Shown: positions 7,733-18,015, counted from the first letter of the stretch. The stretch is DNA of 64,000 nucleotides from Peptococcaceae bacterium (GCA_900759105.1 CAAETY010000145.1:66747-130746), one strand, 5' to 3'. Notes: generated from the letters alone by a model not told the origin. Made by a program: numbers and translations.

Positions 7733-9115
7733 TTATAAAAGACCGATAACCATCCAATATGGTACAACACATACCAAGAGGAAGATGATACTGAGTACCA
7801 TTTTGGTACCGAAGAACTTGATAAAGTCTTTCATAGTGAGCATCCCGAAGGAGAAGTAAATCAAGTAGATAGCGTATTCATATGGGAACAATACTTGGTC
7901 AAGACCAAAGTTGAAGGCGTACAAAATAGCGTACGGTTCAATACCCAAGGAAAGTGCGATGTTGGTGAGTGGTACCCCAAAGGAAGCCATTGCAGCGAGT
8001 GGGGTCAAGCAGAAGTTTGCCAATACCGCTACCAACCAAGTGGTGCCGGCGATACCGAAGCCGCCCATGCCTTGCATGAATGGGATGATGATGCTAGTGA
8101 TGGTTTCACTGATCCCGGTAGATGCAGCAACAAAGCCGATGGACATGCAGCTTACGATAAAGAACACAAACTTAAAGTTGATGCCGTCGATGTCTTCTTG
8201 CTTAACAACGCCAAAGCATGGGAATGCGAGCACTGCTGGGAGCAATACAAAGACATAAGCGAGCTCTTGCTTGTGAATGTTTGCGGTAATGATGTAAAGG
8301 AAGATAATGATAACTGCTACTGCAGAAATCTTTTCTTCACGGTTCATTGGACCGAGGTCAGCACGCTTTTGACGGAAAAGCTCCTTACTGTCGATTGGAA
8401 TATCCGGCTTGAACATCTTGCTGATGACAAGAATCATCAAGAAGCCAAATGGAATGAAGATTGCATTATGGGTAAGGAACTTCACAAAGTTCATGCTGAT
8501 ATCAGGGTCAACAGAGGATGCAACGGAAACCAACAAACCAAAGTTGGTTGGTACGTAGATAAAGAAGCCCGGCATGAGGTAACCCATTGCACCTGCAAGG
8601 GTAATCCCTGCTGCGGTCTTGGATTGTTTGAGGCCCAACGCTTGGCAAATACCGAAAGCGAAGGTTGCCATTGCTACGCAAGAGCCACCCGGTAAGAACA
8701 GGTTAAATACCACCCCAAAGAGGAACATCCCCCAAAGAATCCCCTTATAGGTACAGGTTGTCTTCAAAATACAGAAATATGCAATACGTTGTAACAAGCC
8801 GTTACGTTGAAGGGCATTTACCAAGAGGAAAATACCGATAACCTGCCATGGAATGGATTTGTACCAGCCACTGAAGGCCAATTCCCAAGGCGCAACGCCG
8901 GTCATAATGAAAAGGAACGGCATGATAACACATGGAATATAGTTATCAACCAATTCAAAGGCGAACATCAAAATTGTCCATGCTGTAATCGCTAAGAACA
9001 TCTTTTGTTGTTGTGTAAATACATCATTTGTTGGAATCAAGAGCACAAGCAATGGCAAGATAAAGGTAATTGCCCAAAACAGTGTGCGCTTGTTTGCTGT
9101 TGGTGCAGCACTCAT
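7733..9115 (-). CDS. DASS/SLC13-family anion:Na+ symporter
   Basis: This 460-residue membrane protein has the divalent anion:sodium symporter layout, with two halves of membrane helices and the family features GIFLLVNALQRNGLLQRIA and conserved Pro-Thr-Asn and Leu-Thr-Pro turns. Family members import sulfate, dicarboxylates or similar anions with sodium. It lies 36 bases downstream of the aryl sulfotransferase on the same strand, and a second family member is divergent from that gene, so an aryl sulfate, sulfate or aromatic acid is a plausible cargo. The start ATG follows AAAGGGG. Confidence 0.88.
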   Translation of the reverse strand: MSAAPTANKRTLFWAITFILPLLVLLIPTNDVFTQQQKMFLAITAWTILMFAFELVDNYIPCVIMPFLFIMTGVAPWELAFSGWYKSIPWQVIGIFLLVNALQRNGLLQRIAYFCILKTTCTYKGILWGMFLFGVVFNLFLPGGSCVAMATFAFGICQALGLKQSKTAAGITLAGAMGYLMPGFFIYVPTNFGLLVSVASSVDPDISMNFVKFLTHNAIFIPFGFLMILVISKMFKPDIPIDSKELFRQKRADLGPMNREEKISAVAVIIIFLYIITANIHKQELAYVFVLLPAVLAFPCFGVVKQEDIDGINFKFVFFIVSCMSIGFVAASTGISETITSIIIPFMQGMGGFGIAGTTWLVAVLANFCLTPLAAMASFGVPLTNIALSLGIEPYAILYAFNFGLDQVLFPYEYAIYLIYFSFGMLTMKDFIKFFGTKMVLSIIFLLVCVVPYWMVIGLL

Positions 9116-9151
9116 TTTATACTCCCCTTTCTGAATTTTTAACGTCCTTTA

Positions 9152-10612
9152 TTAGAATTGTGGATTAGATAATTCGTCGTCACCTTCGAGGGCATCTTCG
9201 GTTACGCAAGCGTCCATCTTGCCTTCATAGCCCCAAGTGCCGGTAACGGTCACTTCGTTTTGAATCATACCTTCTGCAGCGCCCGGCATACGGAAGTATT
9301 TGTTGTCTACGCGTTCAACCGGTACTTCTTCCGGCTTTTCGAGCTGTGGTACATATTCGTAAGGGCAACGGTATGCACGATATACATAACCATCATAGGT
9401 GTTGAATGGTGCATAGTATTCCCAAACAACTTCCTTATCTGGGGTTACTTCGAACATGCGGCAATCGGAGCCTTCGGTGATCATGGTGTTACCGTTAGGC
9501 AAACGTTGTGCGGAAGAAATCAATTGGCTGTAGAATTTGGTGTTACCAATGGAAGGAATCATACCGCCCCATACGTTACCGGTGAATTCCCATACCACCT
9601 TGAGGGTCACTGGGTCGATTTCGATAACACGGGAGTAGTCACGCTTGTCAACCTTGGTACCATCCTTAGAGGTACGGCATGGTGCGCCGTAACCGGCCCA
9701 ACCACCGTTGTCAAATACGAGGATGTTCCCTTCGCCAGGAAGACCCTTTGGAATCATGTGCGCATGGTGTTGGCCGATGATTTGACCAATTTTGCGCAAT
9801 TCACGGCTAGCGGTAAAGTCTGGACCAATCTTCCAAACGATTTTACCAGTTTCCTTGCTGATGATTGCGAGGATGTTGGTTTCACGTGCATCCCAGATGA
9901 TGTTGTCCGGATGGAAACGTTCATCGCCGGCATCGTACCACTTGTTAGGACCGAGCACGCTCATAGAGTTGATGTGCATCCAGTCAGATTGGCCTTCCTT
10001 GCCGATTGGGTGGTAGTTAGGGTTACGGAAAAGCACGGTCTTTTGCATTTCATCAAAACCGAGTTCGCTGAAGTGATCGCTTACGTTCCACTTCCAAACG
10101 ATGTTCCCTTCCCAGTCCACTTCTACGATAACGTCATCCAAAAGACGCTTATCGGAAATACGCTTATTATATACATCTTCGTGGCAAAGAATCAAGGTGT
10201 TGCCACTGTGGGTTTGGCATTCCATGCCAGGTGCATAGTAGCCTACCGGGTTGCCTTCACGTTGGTAGTCATGGTGTTGACGAGCGAGCCAATATTCCTT
10301 TTCATCGTCCTTGATGAATTCCTTTTGGTTGAAGCTCCATACCACGTTACCATCCCAGTCGATTTCGGTAACGTCAGCCATGTCTTGGTAGCCGTATTGT
10401 TCACGACGACGGCCCAAGCTACCCATTAAGTGCCCACCTGGGAGCATCTTGTTAGGGAAGCCTTGGAAATCCTTCCAAGTACGTACAACGTTCCCATTCA
10501 TATCAATCAAAACTGCGCCGATGTCCACAACGGACATGATGGTGTAACCGCTCCATGCTTTTTCTGGATTATAGATAGTGGTCCCCATCGGATAAACATT
10601 AGGTGTTCCCAT
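9152..10612 (-). CDS. Aryl-sulfate sulfotransferase (ASST-type), apparently cytoplasmic
   Basis: The 486-residue protein has the repeated beta-propeller signature of the arylsulfotransferase family, with blades ending in phrases such as DWDGNVVWSFN, DWEGNIVWKWN and LPNGNTMITEG. Known members move sulfate from a phenyl sulfate to a phenol without PAPS through a sulfo-histidine. Candidate active-site residues are the His pairs at about 113-114, His213 in SDWMHINS and the QHHAH group near 281-285; I cannot say which is catalytic. There is no signal peptide, unlike the periplasmic E. coli enzyme. The start is the ATG at 10612, 8 bases after GGAGG; an upstream in-frame ATG at 10627 overlaps that site. 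It sits between two DASS carriers. Confidence 0.85.
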   Translation of the reverse strand: MGTPNVYPMGTTIYNPEKAWSGYTIMSVVDIGAVLIDMNGNVVRTWKDFQGFPNKMLPGGHLMGSLGRRREQYGYQDMADVTEIDWDGNVVWSFNQKEFIKDDEKEYWLARQHHDYQREGNPVGYYAPGMECQTHSGNTLILCHEDVYNKRISDKRLLDDVIVEVDWEGNIVWKWNVSDHFSELGFDEMQKTVLFRNPNYHPIGKEGQSDWMHINSMSVLGPNKWYDAGDERFHPDNIIWDARETNILAIISKETGKIVWKIGPDFTASRELRKIGQIIGQHHAHMIPKGLPGEGNILVFDNGGWAGYGAPCRTSKDGTKVDKRDYSRVIEIDPVTLKVVWEFTGNVWGGMIPSIGNTKFYSQLISSAQRLPNGNTMITEGSDCRMFEVTPDKEVVWEYYAPFNTYDGYVYRAYRCPYEYVPQLEKPEEVPVERVDNKYFRMPGAAEGMIQNEVTVTGTWGYEGKMDACVTEDALEGDDELSNPQF

Positions 10613-11217
10613 TATTATTGCCTCCAAATCATTATAATTGTCATTTAATTACCTTATCATCAGTATACATCACAGATTTTTTTATACTATATATAATCCA
10701 CTGTCCCCCCGTGTTCAAATTTTGCGAACACCGACTATGACGCTGTAGCCCAAGCTACATGGGTCAACTGCTTGTAACCATCCTATCAAACCAAGGTATT
10801 TATAGGGCTCCGGCTAAAAAACGTGTTCGTCGACGCCAGTTTCGGGCTGATGGGTGCTTTCATGAAAATGAAACGTCCACGCCATCAACCATTGGTTGCT
10901 ACCTTATGCATAAACATTTCTGTTCTATTCTATTTATTTTTTATATGCTAATTTATAGATAAGAAATGAAGAATCTTGTTTTCAAAGCTATGAATCACAA
11001 GCCATTGCACAAGTTGAAACGGCCGTCACAGCAGGCTTTTCACCGACTTTGCAAACAGGATGCGACGTATCGCCTTTTAAATGAAGCAGGGGTGTGAGGG
11101 GGAGCACACTCGAATAAAGGGCACATAAAAGTTGAATGTTACATACGATTCTATCAACTTTTAGCATACACAAAAACCATTGACCTTATTTTATTGATGA
11201 TGAGAGAGGTGTTCATA
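10613..11217. promoter_or_regulatory. Divergent regulatory region between aryl sulfotransferase and second DASS gene
   Basis: These 605 bases hold no convincing gene. They contain a 21-bp palindrome (GTGTTC, nine bases, GAACAC) at 10711-10731, a perfect hairpin TGTAGC-CCAA-GCTACA at 10744-10759, a GAAA-tetraloop hairpin at about 10848-10887 (TTTCAT with ATGAAA, closed by TGATGG with CCATCA), and a 10-bp inverted repeat TAAAAGTTGA/TCAACTTTTA at 11126-11135 and 11154-11163. The first palindrome fits an interrupted-dyad operator of the kind LysR proteins use. I see no near-consensus promoter for either side. Confidence 0.55.
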
Positions 11218-12702
11218 ATGTCTACTGAAGCTGCTCAAGGAAAAAGAAGCCCGTGGTACATTTTTCACGTTGTAGTATTTTTATTGATTACTTTCGGTTT
11301 TGGTTACCTACCAACCTTTGCCATGATTACCCCATTGGGGATGAAGGTTCTCGGTGCATTCTTAGGTGCTGTTTACGGTTGGTTGTTTATTGCTTTGGAC
11401 TGGCCAAGCTTAATTGCGTTGCTGGCATTGGGGATTTCCGGCTTTGCCGAAACGACCCATGAACTGTTTATTTCCGGTTGGACCTTCCAATCTGTATCGC
11501 AATCATTATTATCCTACATGTTTGCCGAAGCCATCGCTGCCACCGCGTTTACTTCCTATATTGCAAACCGCTTAATGTCCGTAAAGGCCTTTAACGGCAG
11601 ACCGTTTGTAATGATGGCAGGGATTCTCTTCGCTGCTGCACTCATGTTCCTCTTGCACTGCGGCTTGGCCGGGCTCTTTCTGCTCTGGAGCTTGATGGGA
11701 ACCATCGCCAAATATGCAGGCTTGCCAAAGAACAACAAGTTTAATGCCTTTATGATTCCATCCATTTTGGTTATGTTCATCTTGGCGAACTTTATCTTCC
11801 CATTCAACCCGGGTTCTATTGTTCAAATCAACTTCTTTACCCAAGGGATGTCACAAATTGACCCTAACATCACCGTTCCATTCGTTGGCTGAATTGTATG
11901 GTGGATTGTTTTCACCCTTGCTTACATCGTTGCATGGCTACTGTTCGGTAAATTCGTATTACGTTTGAAATTCCCTGAAATCGAAGCCGTTGGTGATGAA
12001 ATCGCTAAAATTAGCGGCACAAAGCAAAAGATGACCACTGACCAACGATTTGGCTTGATTGTATTGCTAGGCTTCATTGCCGGTATGATTTTGCCTAACT
12101 TCATGCCAAAGGAATGGGTTTTGACCCAATTATTAAACAGCCTCGGCTTGACCGGTATGCTCGTATTGAGCTTGTGCGTCATGTGTGCTTACCAAAAGAA
12201 GGACGGCAAACCATTTATCACCATGCAAAGTGTTTCCAAGGGGATCGTTTGGAACATTATCTGGCTCTTGGTTGCTACTGAACCATTGGCAACAGCCTTC
12301 AACGCAAAGGAATGTGGGATCATGCCTTCCATCATGGCTGTTATTACCCCAATCCTGACACACATGTCCTCTGTAGCCTTCCTTGTTGCCGCACTCGTTG
12401 TACTCGGCTTGGTTACTCAGGTTGTCCACAACTTCGTGCTCATGGTTGTATTTATCCCATTATTGTGCCCATTGTACGCGCAAATGGGTGGCAACCCTTA
12501 CGTTCTCCTCGTTGGCTTGGTACTCGTCTTGAGTATGGCACTCGCTACACCGGCAGCAAGCTACACCTCAGCATTGATGTTTGGTGAACCGTCTATGGAC
12601 AAAAAATCAGCGTATATCCAAGGCTTTGCCCACTTCGCCTTCTCGCTGGTACTGTTCTTCGTCGTTGGCATGCCACTTGCTTACCTTTGCTTCCCATATT
12701 AA
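11218..12702 (+). pseudogene. Second DASS/SLC13-family transporter, interrupted by an in-frame TGA
   Basis: One frame runs from the ATG at 11218 (AGAGAGGTG upstream) to 12702 and is broken only by TGA at 11890-11892. Both sides are clearly the same transporter: the first 224 codons give the N-terminal half, and after the stop the frame continues at once with IVWWIVFTLAYIVAWLLF, a membrane helix, then the second half. The intact length would be 494 residues, slightly longer than the neighbouring family member. TGG (Trp) to TGA is the simplest change. It may be a true nonsense mutation, a sequencing error or leaky readthrough. Restart at 11965 would make only a half protein. Confidence 0.8.
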
Positions 12703-12750
12703 TTCACTCATTGTCGCCCATTTATTATTGAAGGAACAACACCTTTTAAG

Positions 12751-12790
12751 AAAACAAGGCTATCACCTTTGCGTGATAGCCTTGTTTTTT
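12751..12790 (+). terminator. Terminator after the second DASS gene
   Basis: A 16-bp arm (12751-12766) pairs with 12773-12788 around a six-base loop and is followed by T residues. The next 295 bases up to 13085 show no supported gene or repeat. Confidence 0.9.
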
Positions 12791-13085
12791 GCGCCCTTTA
12801 TTTTGCACCCACCGTTCTTGTCTTGATTCGCCAATGTCTTTTGCGCTGCTATTACAGGTTCCTATGTGCCTATCTTTGCGTGCGCCCTTACCACATTCTA
12901 AACTATCACTCACAGCCATTCGAGTAGCCTCTCTCGCAGTCTCTATGCTCGCCAAGGGCTACCCTTCCGTCAACAAATGCTTGTACTATTTGCGCAAAAA
13001 TCATCCTCTTACACGCAATATAAATCCATGCCATACACGTCAATAAAGTGCCATTACCGCGCCCTATATGTTTATCAACGTACAA

Positions 13086-13136
13086 AAAATAGCCTGTTGC
13101 ATAAACGATTGTTCGTCTACGCAACAGGCTATTTTA
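13086..13136 (-). terminator. Terminator of the nuo operon
   Basis: AATAGCCTGTTGC and GCAACAGGCTATT form a perfect 13-bp stem, with a T run on the minus-strand side. Confidence 0.9.
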
Positions 13137-13146
13137 TTGTATGTAC

Positions 13147-14586
13147 TTAAATCAAAATCATGCTGCTAAGTGCGTTAAAGCCGGCTTCTACCATTGGGTT
13201 AAAGAAGAGGCCCATTGCGATACTCGCAATCATGCACACTGCCAATGCAAGCTTAATGCCCCATGGGCATTTGATGGCTTCCATGTCTGCATCTTCTGGA
13301 ATTGGTGCGAAGTAGCATTCGCGTACCAAGCGGAGATAGTAGTAAACAGAAACCATGCTAAAGAGCAAGGCTACGATAGCAAGCACGAGGTAACCGGATT
13401 TGATACCGGCGGTGAAGATCATAAACTTCCCGATAAAGCCCCCGGTTGGTGGCAAGCCACCCAAGGAAATCATAAAGATGAACAAGGCTGCCGCAATCAA
13501 CGGGGAGCGTTTACTCATCCCTACGTATTTCTTCATGTCGGTGGAGCCGGTTGCCAATTCCACTTGGGTCGCTGCGATAAACGCACCGATGTTGGCAAAG
13601 GCATAGGCTGATACATAGAAGCAAATTGCTACAATCCCAAAGGTGTTGGCAGCTGCCACTGCAAAGAGCAGATACCCAACCTGTGCAATGGAGGAGTATG
13701 CCAGCATACGCTTGATGTCACGCTGTGGAATCGCCACAAGGTTCCCAAAGATGATGGAAAGTATCGCAAGTGCCAATACAATTGGCAGCCAGCTTTGTGC
13801 ATAGTATGGGAAGAAGTTAAAGAGCAAACGACAGAATACGCCGAGGGTAGCCACCTTTGCCCCCACTGCGAGGAAGCCTGCAATCGGTGTTGGTGCCCCT
13901 TGGTAGATGTCCGGTGCCCACATGTGGAATGGTACGGCACTGAACTTATAGGCAAAACCGGATAAGAAGAAGATTAAGCCCATAACCATCATGGGACTTT
14001 CGGAGAACAGGTGAATGTTTTGGCTCATTTCAACGAATATGGTCGTTTCGGTGAAGCCATAAATCAAGCTCATCCCATAGAGCATGACAGCGGAGCTCAA
14101 TGCGCTCAGTACGAGGTATTTCAAGCCTGCTTCGGTTGCAAGGGCATTGTGACGGTCAAAGCCGATGAGCACGATAAAGCTCATGGTCATGAGTTCAATC
14201 CCTACGAAGAGAGTTACCAAATCACCGGCAGCGGTAAAGTTCATCATGCCAAGAGTTGCAAAGGAAACGAGCATGTAGTATTCAGGTTCGTTCAAGCCTT
14301 TTCTATCTACAAATTCTCTGCTTGCAAGGCAAATCAAAATCGCACAAACCACAATCAATTCCTTGAAGAAGAGACTGTAATTGTCGGTATAGTACATCCC
14401 GCTGAATACGACCGGAACCGGTGGCTTATTGAACCAGCCAACAAGGCCCGCAATCACCAAGCCAACGATGGTGATTTCGTTGTATGGTACTTTTGCATCT
14501 TTCTTTGTCACCAATTTCGCCAAAAGGAGGATCAGCCCAAGGCAAAATACCAACAATTCCATTAAAATTGCTTGAAGTGTCAGCAT
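13147..14586 (-). CDS. nuoN: NADH-quinone oxidoreductase subunit N
   Basis: This 479-residue, roughly 14-helix subunit is one of the three antiporter-like proteins of the complex I membrane arm and takes part in ion pumping. The characteristic Lys-containing helices and the LVTLFVGIELMTMSFIVLIG and MLAYSSIAQVGYLLFA segments are present. It is the last gene of an eleven-gene operon; its ATG overlaps the nuoM stop in a TAATG, which implies translational coupling. Length is normal for the family. Confidence 0.97.
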   Translation of the reverse strand: MLTLQAILMELLVFCLGLILLLAKLVTKKDAKVPYNEITIVGLVIAGLVGWFNKPPVPVVFSGMYYTDNYSLFFKELIVVCAILICLASREFVDRKGLNEPEYYMLVSFATLGMMNFTAAGDLVTLFVGIELMTMSFIVLIGFDRHNALATEAGLKYLVLSALSSAVMLYGMSLIYGFTETTIFVEMSQNIHLFSESPMMVMGLIFFLSGFAYKFSAVPFHMWAPDIYQGAPTPIAGFLAVGAKVATLGVFCRLLFNFFPYYAQSWLPIVLALAILSIIFGNLVAIPQRDIKRMLAYSSIAQVGYLLFAVAAANTFGIVAICFYVSAYAFANIGAFIAATQVELATGSTDMKKYVGMSKRSPLIAAALFIFMISLGGLPPTGGFIGKFMIFTAGIKSGYLVLAIVALLFSMVSVYYYLRLVRECYFAPIPEDADMEAIKCPWGIKLALAVCMIASIAMGLFFNPMVEAGFNALSSMILI

Positions 14587-16124
14587 TAGAAGATCCCTCC
14601 AATCACATGAGATTCGATTGCGTCAACGATTGGTGCCACACCGGATTCAATCATCATACCGATGCCGTGTGGGAAGGTCCCAAAGACAAAGAGCGCAACC
14701 ACGAGTACACATGGCCCAACAAGATAGATACCGTGAATGTCATGGAGCTTGTCCCATTTTGGATTGCGAGGACCAAAGAATGCAATACGCAACGCACGCA
14801 AGCAATAGGTTGCGGTAATAACAATCCCACTGATTGCAACAACCGCCATCGCACGATAGCTGATGAAACCAAGAATTACCTTATCACAGGTAAAGGAGCC
14901 CATGAAGATAAGGAATTCAGCCACAAAGTTGAACATCCCAGGAAGCCCCAAGCAAGCGAATGCTGCAAGTGCAAAGAGCACGCTTGCCTTTGGCATTTGC
15001 TTTGCCAAGCCGCCAAAGGCGGTGATGTCGCGGGTGCCTGCTTCGTGGTAGATGTAACCGATGACACTAAAGAAGAGACCCATCATCAGGCCGTGTGCCA
15101 CCATTTGGCTGACAGCCCCGGAGAGACTCATGAGGTTCAAGGTGGATACACCGAGCAGGATGTAACCCATGTGGCTCACGCAGGCATAACCAACGAAGAG
15201 CTTCATGTCTTTTTGAACCATTGCAATGAATGCACCGTAGATGATGTTAATCATACAGAGGAGACCAATCACCGGTGCCCAGTATTGTGCACCTTCAGGG
15301 AAATAGCTGACAGCGCAACGAATCAGACCGTAGGCACCGAGCTTAACGATAACCCCTGCGTGAAGCATGGATACGGCAGTTGGTGCTGCAGCGTAACCAA
15401 GTGGAGACCAGGTATGGAATGGGAACATCTTAACAAGGAAGCCGAAGCCCAATGCCAAGAAGCCATATGCAAAGATTTGGAAATCGGTTCCGTAAGCCAC
15501 TGTTGCCAATTCAGGCATGTTGAGGGTGAGGTAACCGAGGTTTTCCGGTGAAGAAGCGTAGAGGTACATCCCAATGATGCCAACCAATACGAATACAGAA
15601 CCAATGAGCAGGTAAAGCACCAGCTTCATGGCTGCATAGTCCTTACGAACAGAACCCCAAACCCCAACGAGGGTGTACATTGGTACGAGGGCCAATTCGA
15701 AGAAGATGTAGAAGAACAAGAGGTTTTGGGAGGCGAATACGCCGTATACCCCACAAACCAAGATCATCAAGAACACAAAGAATTCTTTGGTGCGTTCGTT
15801 CATATCATAGGAAATGCATGAACCCGCAAAGATAATCAAGCTGTTTAAGAGCATCAACGGTGCGCTAATCCCATCCACACCCATGATGTAGTTGATGCCA
15901 AGGAATTCAGAGCAGGTGATGTTTTCGACAAATTGCAAGCCGCCATCACTGACACTGTATTGTGTGAACATGAACAGTGTCAACACGAGGTTCATACCCA
16001 TAAAGCCAATGACTGTTTTCTTAATCAAATCAACACTGTCAGATGGGATGAACAACACCACGATTGCGCAAATAATTGGCATCAGGGTAATCAGCGACAG
16101 AATTGGAAATCCTAAGCTATTCAT
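14586..16124 (-). CDS. nuoM: NADH-quinone oxidoreductase subunit M
   Basis: The 512-residue antiporter-like subunit carries the family blocks FFYIFFELALVPMYTLVGVWG (with the functionally important Glu) and KMFPFHTWSPLGYA with its conserved Lys/His. It belongs to the proton- or ion-translocating membrane arm. It starts three bases after nuoL ends and overlaps nuoN by one base. Confidence 0.97.
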   Translation of the reverse strand: MNSLGFPILSLITLMPIICAIVVLFIPSDSVDLIKKTVIGFMGMNLVLTLFMFTQYSVSDGGLQFVENITCSEFLGINYIMGVDGISAPLMLLNSLIIFAGSCISYDMNERTKEFFVFLMILVCGVYGVFASQNLLFFYIFFELALVPMYTLVGVWGSVRKDYAAMKLVLYLLIGSVFVLVGIIGMYLYASSPENLGYLTLNMPELATVAYGTDFQIFAYGFLALGFGFLVKMFPFHTWSPLGYAAAPTAVSMLHAGVIVKLGAYGLIRCAVSYFPEGAQYWAPVIGLLCMINIIYGAFIAMVQKDMKLFVGYACVSHMGYILLGVSTLNLMSLSGAVSQMVAHGLMMGLFFSVIGYIYHEAGTRDITAFGGLAKQMPKASVLFALAAFACLGLPGMFNFVAEFLIFMGSFTCDKVILGFISYRAMAVVAISGIVITATYCLRALRIAFFGPRNPKWDKLHDIHGIYLVGPCVLVVALFVFGTFPHGIGMMIESGVAPIVDAIESHVIGGIF

Positions 16125-16127
16125 TGA

Positions 16128-17999
16128 TTACATCCCTCCTAACATTGGCATGGCTTGCCACAATACCATCACAAGAACTGCAAAGAACATAACCAATGCG
16201 TAGGTTTGCAGGTTCCCGGTTTCGGTTTTGCGTAGCTTTGCCCCAAGCCATTTGGTTGCATTAGCCACACAATCGAGGAAGCCGTCGATGATGTAGGTAT
16301 CCACCCATTTACAAGCATAAGAGAAGCTCATAACGAGCATGTCGAAAATCCATTGGTAGATTTCGTCAATATAGAAACGATTAGCGAGCACACCGTATAC
16401 AGGACCGCTGGCTTTGGCAATCTTTGCAGGATCGATGCTCTTCTTGTAGTACATGAGGTACGCCAAGAAAATGCCGGCGAGTGCCAATGCAGTGGACAGG
16501 AAGATAACAAACCAGTTTGCTTCCGGATGATGCGCTTCACCATAGAATACGTAGGAAGCATAGCCGTTATGCATGAATGGTGCACCGACAAAGCCGGAGA
16601 AGATAGCAAAGAATGCAAGGATAATTAACGGAACGGTCATCACCTTTGGAGATTCATGCAAATGTCTGTCGGCATCGGTATGGTTTTCACCAAAGAAGGT
16701 ACGGAAAATCAAGCGGAACATATAGAACGCTGTCATGAAGGCAACCAATTCAGCAAGAATAAAGTAGCCGTAGTGACCGCTGGTATATGCTACGGTGATA
16801 ATTTCGTCCTTGGACCAGAAGCCTGCCAATGGGAAAATCCCGGCAAGTGCCAAGGAACCAATAATGAAGGTAACGGTGGTCACCGGCATATATTTGCGAA
16901 GACCGCCCATTTTTGCCATGTCGTTGGAACCGACACAGTGAATCACAGACCCTGCACCGAGGAAGAGGAGCGCTTTGAAGAATGCGTGGGTTCCCAAGTG
17001 GAAGGTTGCGGCGGTAATGGTGCCAAGACCGATTGCCATCACCATGTAGCCCAGCTGACTCATGGTAGAGAATGCAAGAACACGCTTGATGTCGTTGTTA
17101 ACGAGTGCCATGCAAGCTGCGAAGATTGCCGTGAAGCCACCAACGAAGGTGATGACATTGAGTACCAATTCAGAGCTGGAGAACAACGCAAATTGACGCG
17201 CCAAGAGATATACCCCGGCAGCAACCATGGTTGCCGCGTGAATCAACGCACTGACAGGGGTAGGGCCTTCCATCGCATCAGGGAGCCATACATGGAGTGG
17301 GAATTGAGCGGATTTACCAATCGGCCCAACAAACACGAGCAAGCCCATGATGGCTACGAGGGTTTTGTTGCCGTAGGCGGGAATGAGTGTGGAGAGCTCG
17401 GTAAAGTTGAAGGTGCCAAATACAGCAAAAATCAAGAAGAACCCGAGCATAAACCCAAAGTCTGCCAAACGGTTAAAGAGGAATGCCTTTTGGCTCGCAC
17501 GTGCAGCACTGTCGGTATCGTAGTAATAGCCGATGAGCAAATAGGAGCACAAACCAACCAATTCCCATCCAAAGAAGATGAAAAAATAGTTGTTGCTGAC
17601 AACCAAAAGCAGCATAGAAAATACGAATAAAGCAAGATAGCTAAAGAAACGTGGTGTGCCCGGATCACCGTGCATGTAGCCGATGGAGTACACCCCAACG
17701 AGTGTTGCTACCAACATTACTACAAAGAGCATGGTAGCGGTGAGTGGGTCAATGAGTACGCCACATTCAATCACAAAGTCACCGATTCTCAACCATTCTA
17801 CACCATATTCAATTGGGTTGGTCATGGTTGCCGCGCCACCGAGCACTTCAATGCCGATACCGGTTGCAAGAATCAGGTTTGCAACGAAGGCAGCCAAGAC
17901 AATCCCGATGGTCACGTTTTTACTACGACCGGTAAAAAGCCCGGTCACAACGAAGGCAAGCAGAGGCAAAATTGGCATAAGCCAAGCTAATTGTGTCAT
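16128..17999 (-). CDS. nuoL: NADH-quinone oxidoreductase subunit L
   Basis: The 623-residue subunit is the largest antiporter-like protein and lies at the far end of the membrane arm. It has FFGWELVGLCSYLLIGYYY, LFVGPIGKSAQFPLHVWLPDAMEGPTPVSALIHAATMVAAG-type segments and a long C-terminal region expected to form the lateral helix. Order (K then L then M then N) matches the usual operon, and the spacing to nuoK is 16 bases. Confidence 0.97.
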   Translation of the reverse strand: MTQLAWLMPILPLLAFVVTGLFTGRSKNVTIGIVLAAFVANLILATGIGIEVLGGAATMTNPIEYGVEWLRIGDFVIECGVLIDPLTATMLFVVMLVATLVGVYSIGYMHGDPGTPRFFSYLALFVFSMLLLVVSNNYFFIFFGWELVGLCSYLLIGYYYDTDSAARASQKAFLFNRLADFGFMLGFFLIFAVFGTFNFTELSTLIPAYGNKTLVAIMGLLVFVGPIGKSAQFPLHVWLPDAMEGPTPVSALIHAATMVAAGVYLLARQFALFSSSELVLNVITFVGGFTAIFAACMALVNNDIKRVLAFSTMSQLGYMVMAIGLGTITAATFHLGTHAFFKALLFLGAGSVIHCVGSNDMAKMGGLRKYMPVTTVTFIIGSLALAGIFPLAGFWSKDEIITVAYTSGHYGYFILAELVAFMTAFYMFRLIFRTFFGENHTDADRHLHESPKVMTVPLIILAFFAIFSGFVGAPFMHNGYASYVFYGEAHHPEANWFVIFLSTALALAGIFLAYLMYYKKSIDPAKIAKASGPVYGVLANRFYIDEIYQWIFDMLVMSFSYACKWVDTYIIDGFLDCVANATKWLGAKLRKTETGNLQTYALVMFFAVLVMVLWQAMPMLGGM

Positions 18000-18015
18000 G
18001 ATGTCTCTACCCCCC

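Noticed and set aside
7895..8695. 266-codon plus-strand open frame over the first DASS gene
   Set aside because: The minus strand encodes a complete membrane transporter; the plus frame is Cys/His-rich antisense sequence without a start site.
11890..11892. TGA in the second DASS gene as selenocysteine
   Set aside because: No selenoprotein is known in this transporter family, no convincing SECIS-like hairpin follows directly, and TGG to TGA is a simpler explanation.
12906..13124. 72-codon minus-strand open frame between DASS and nuoN
   Set aside because: No ribosome binding site, no recognisable family, and it runs into the nuo terminator.
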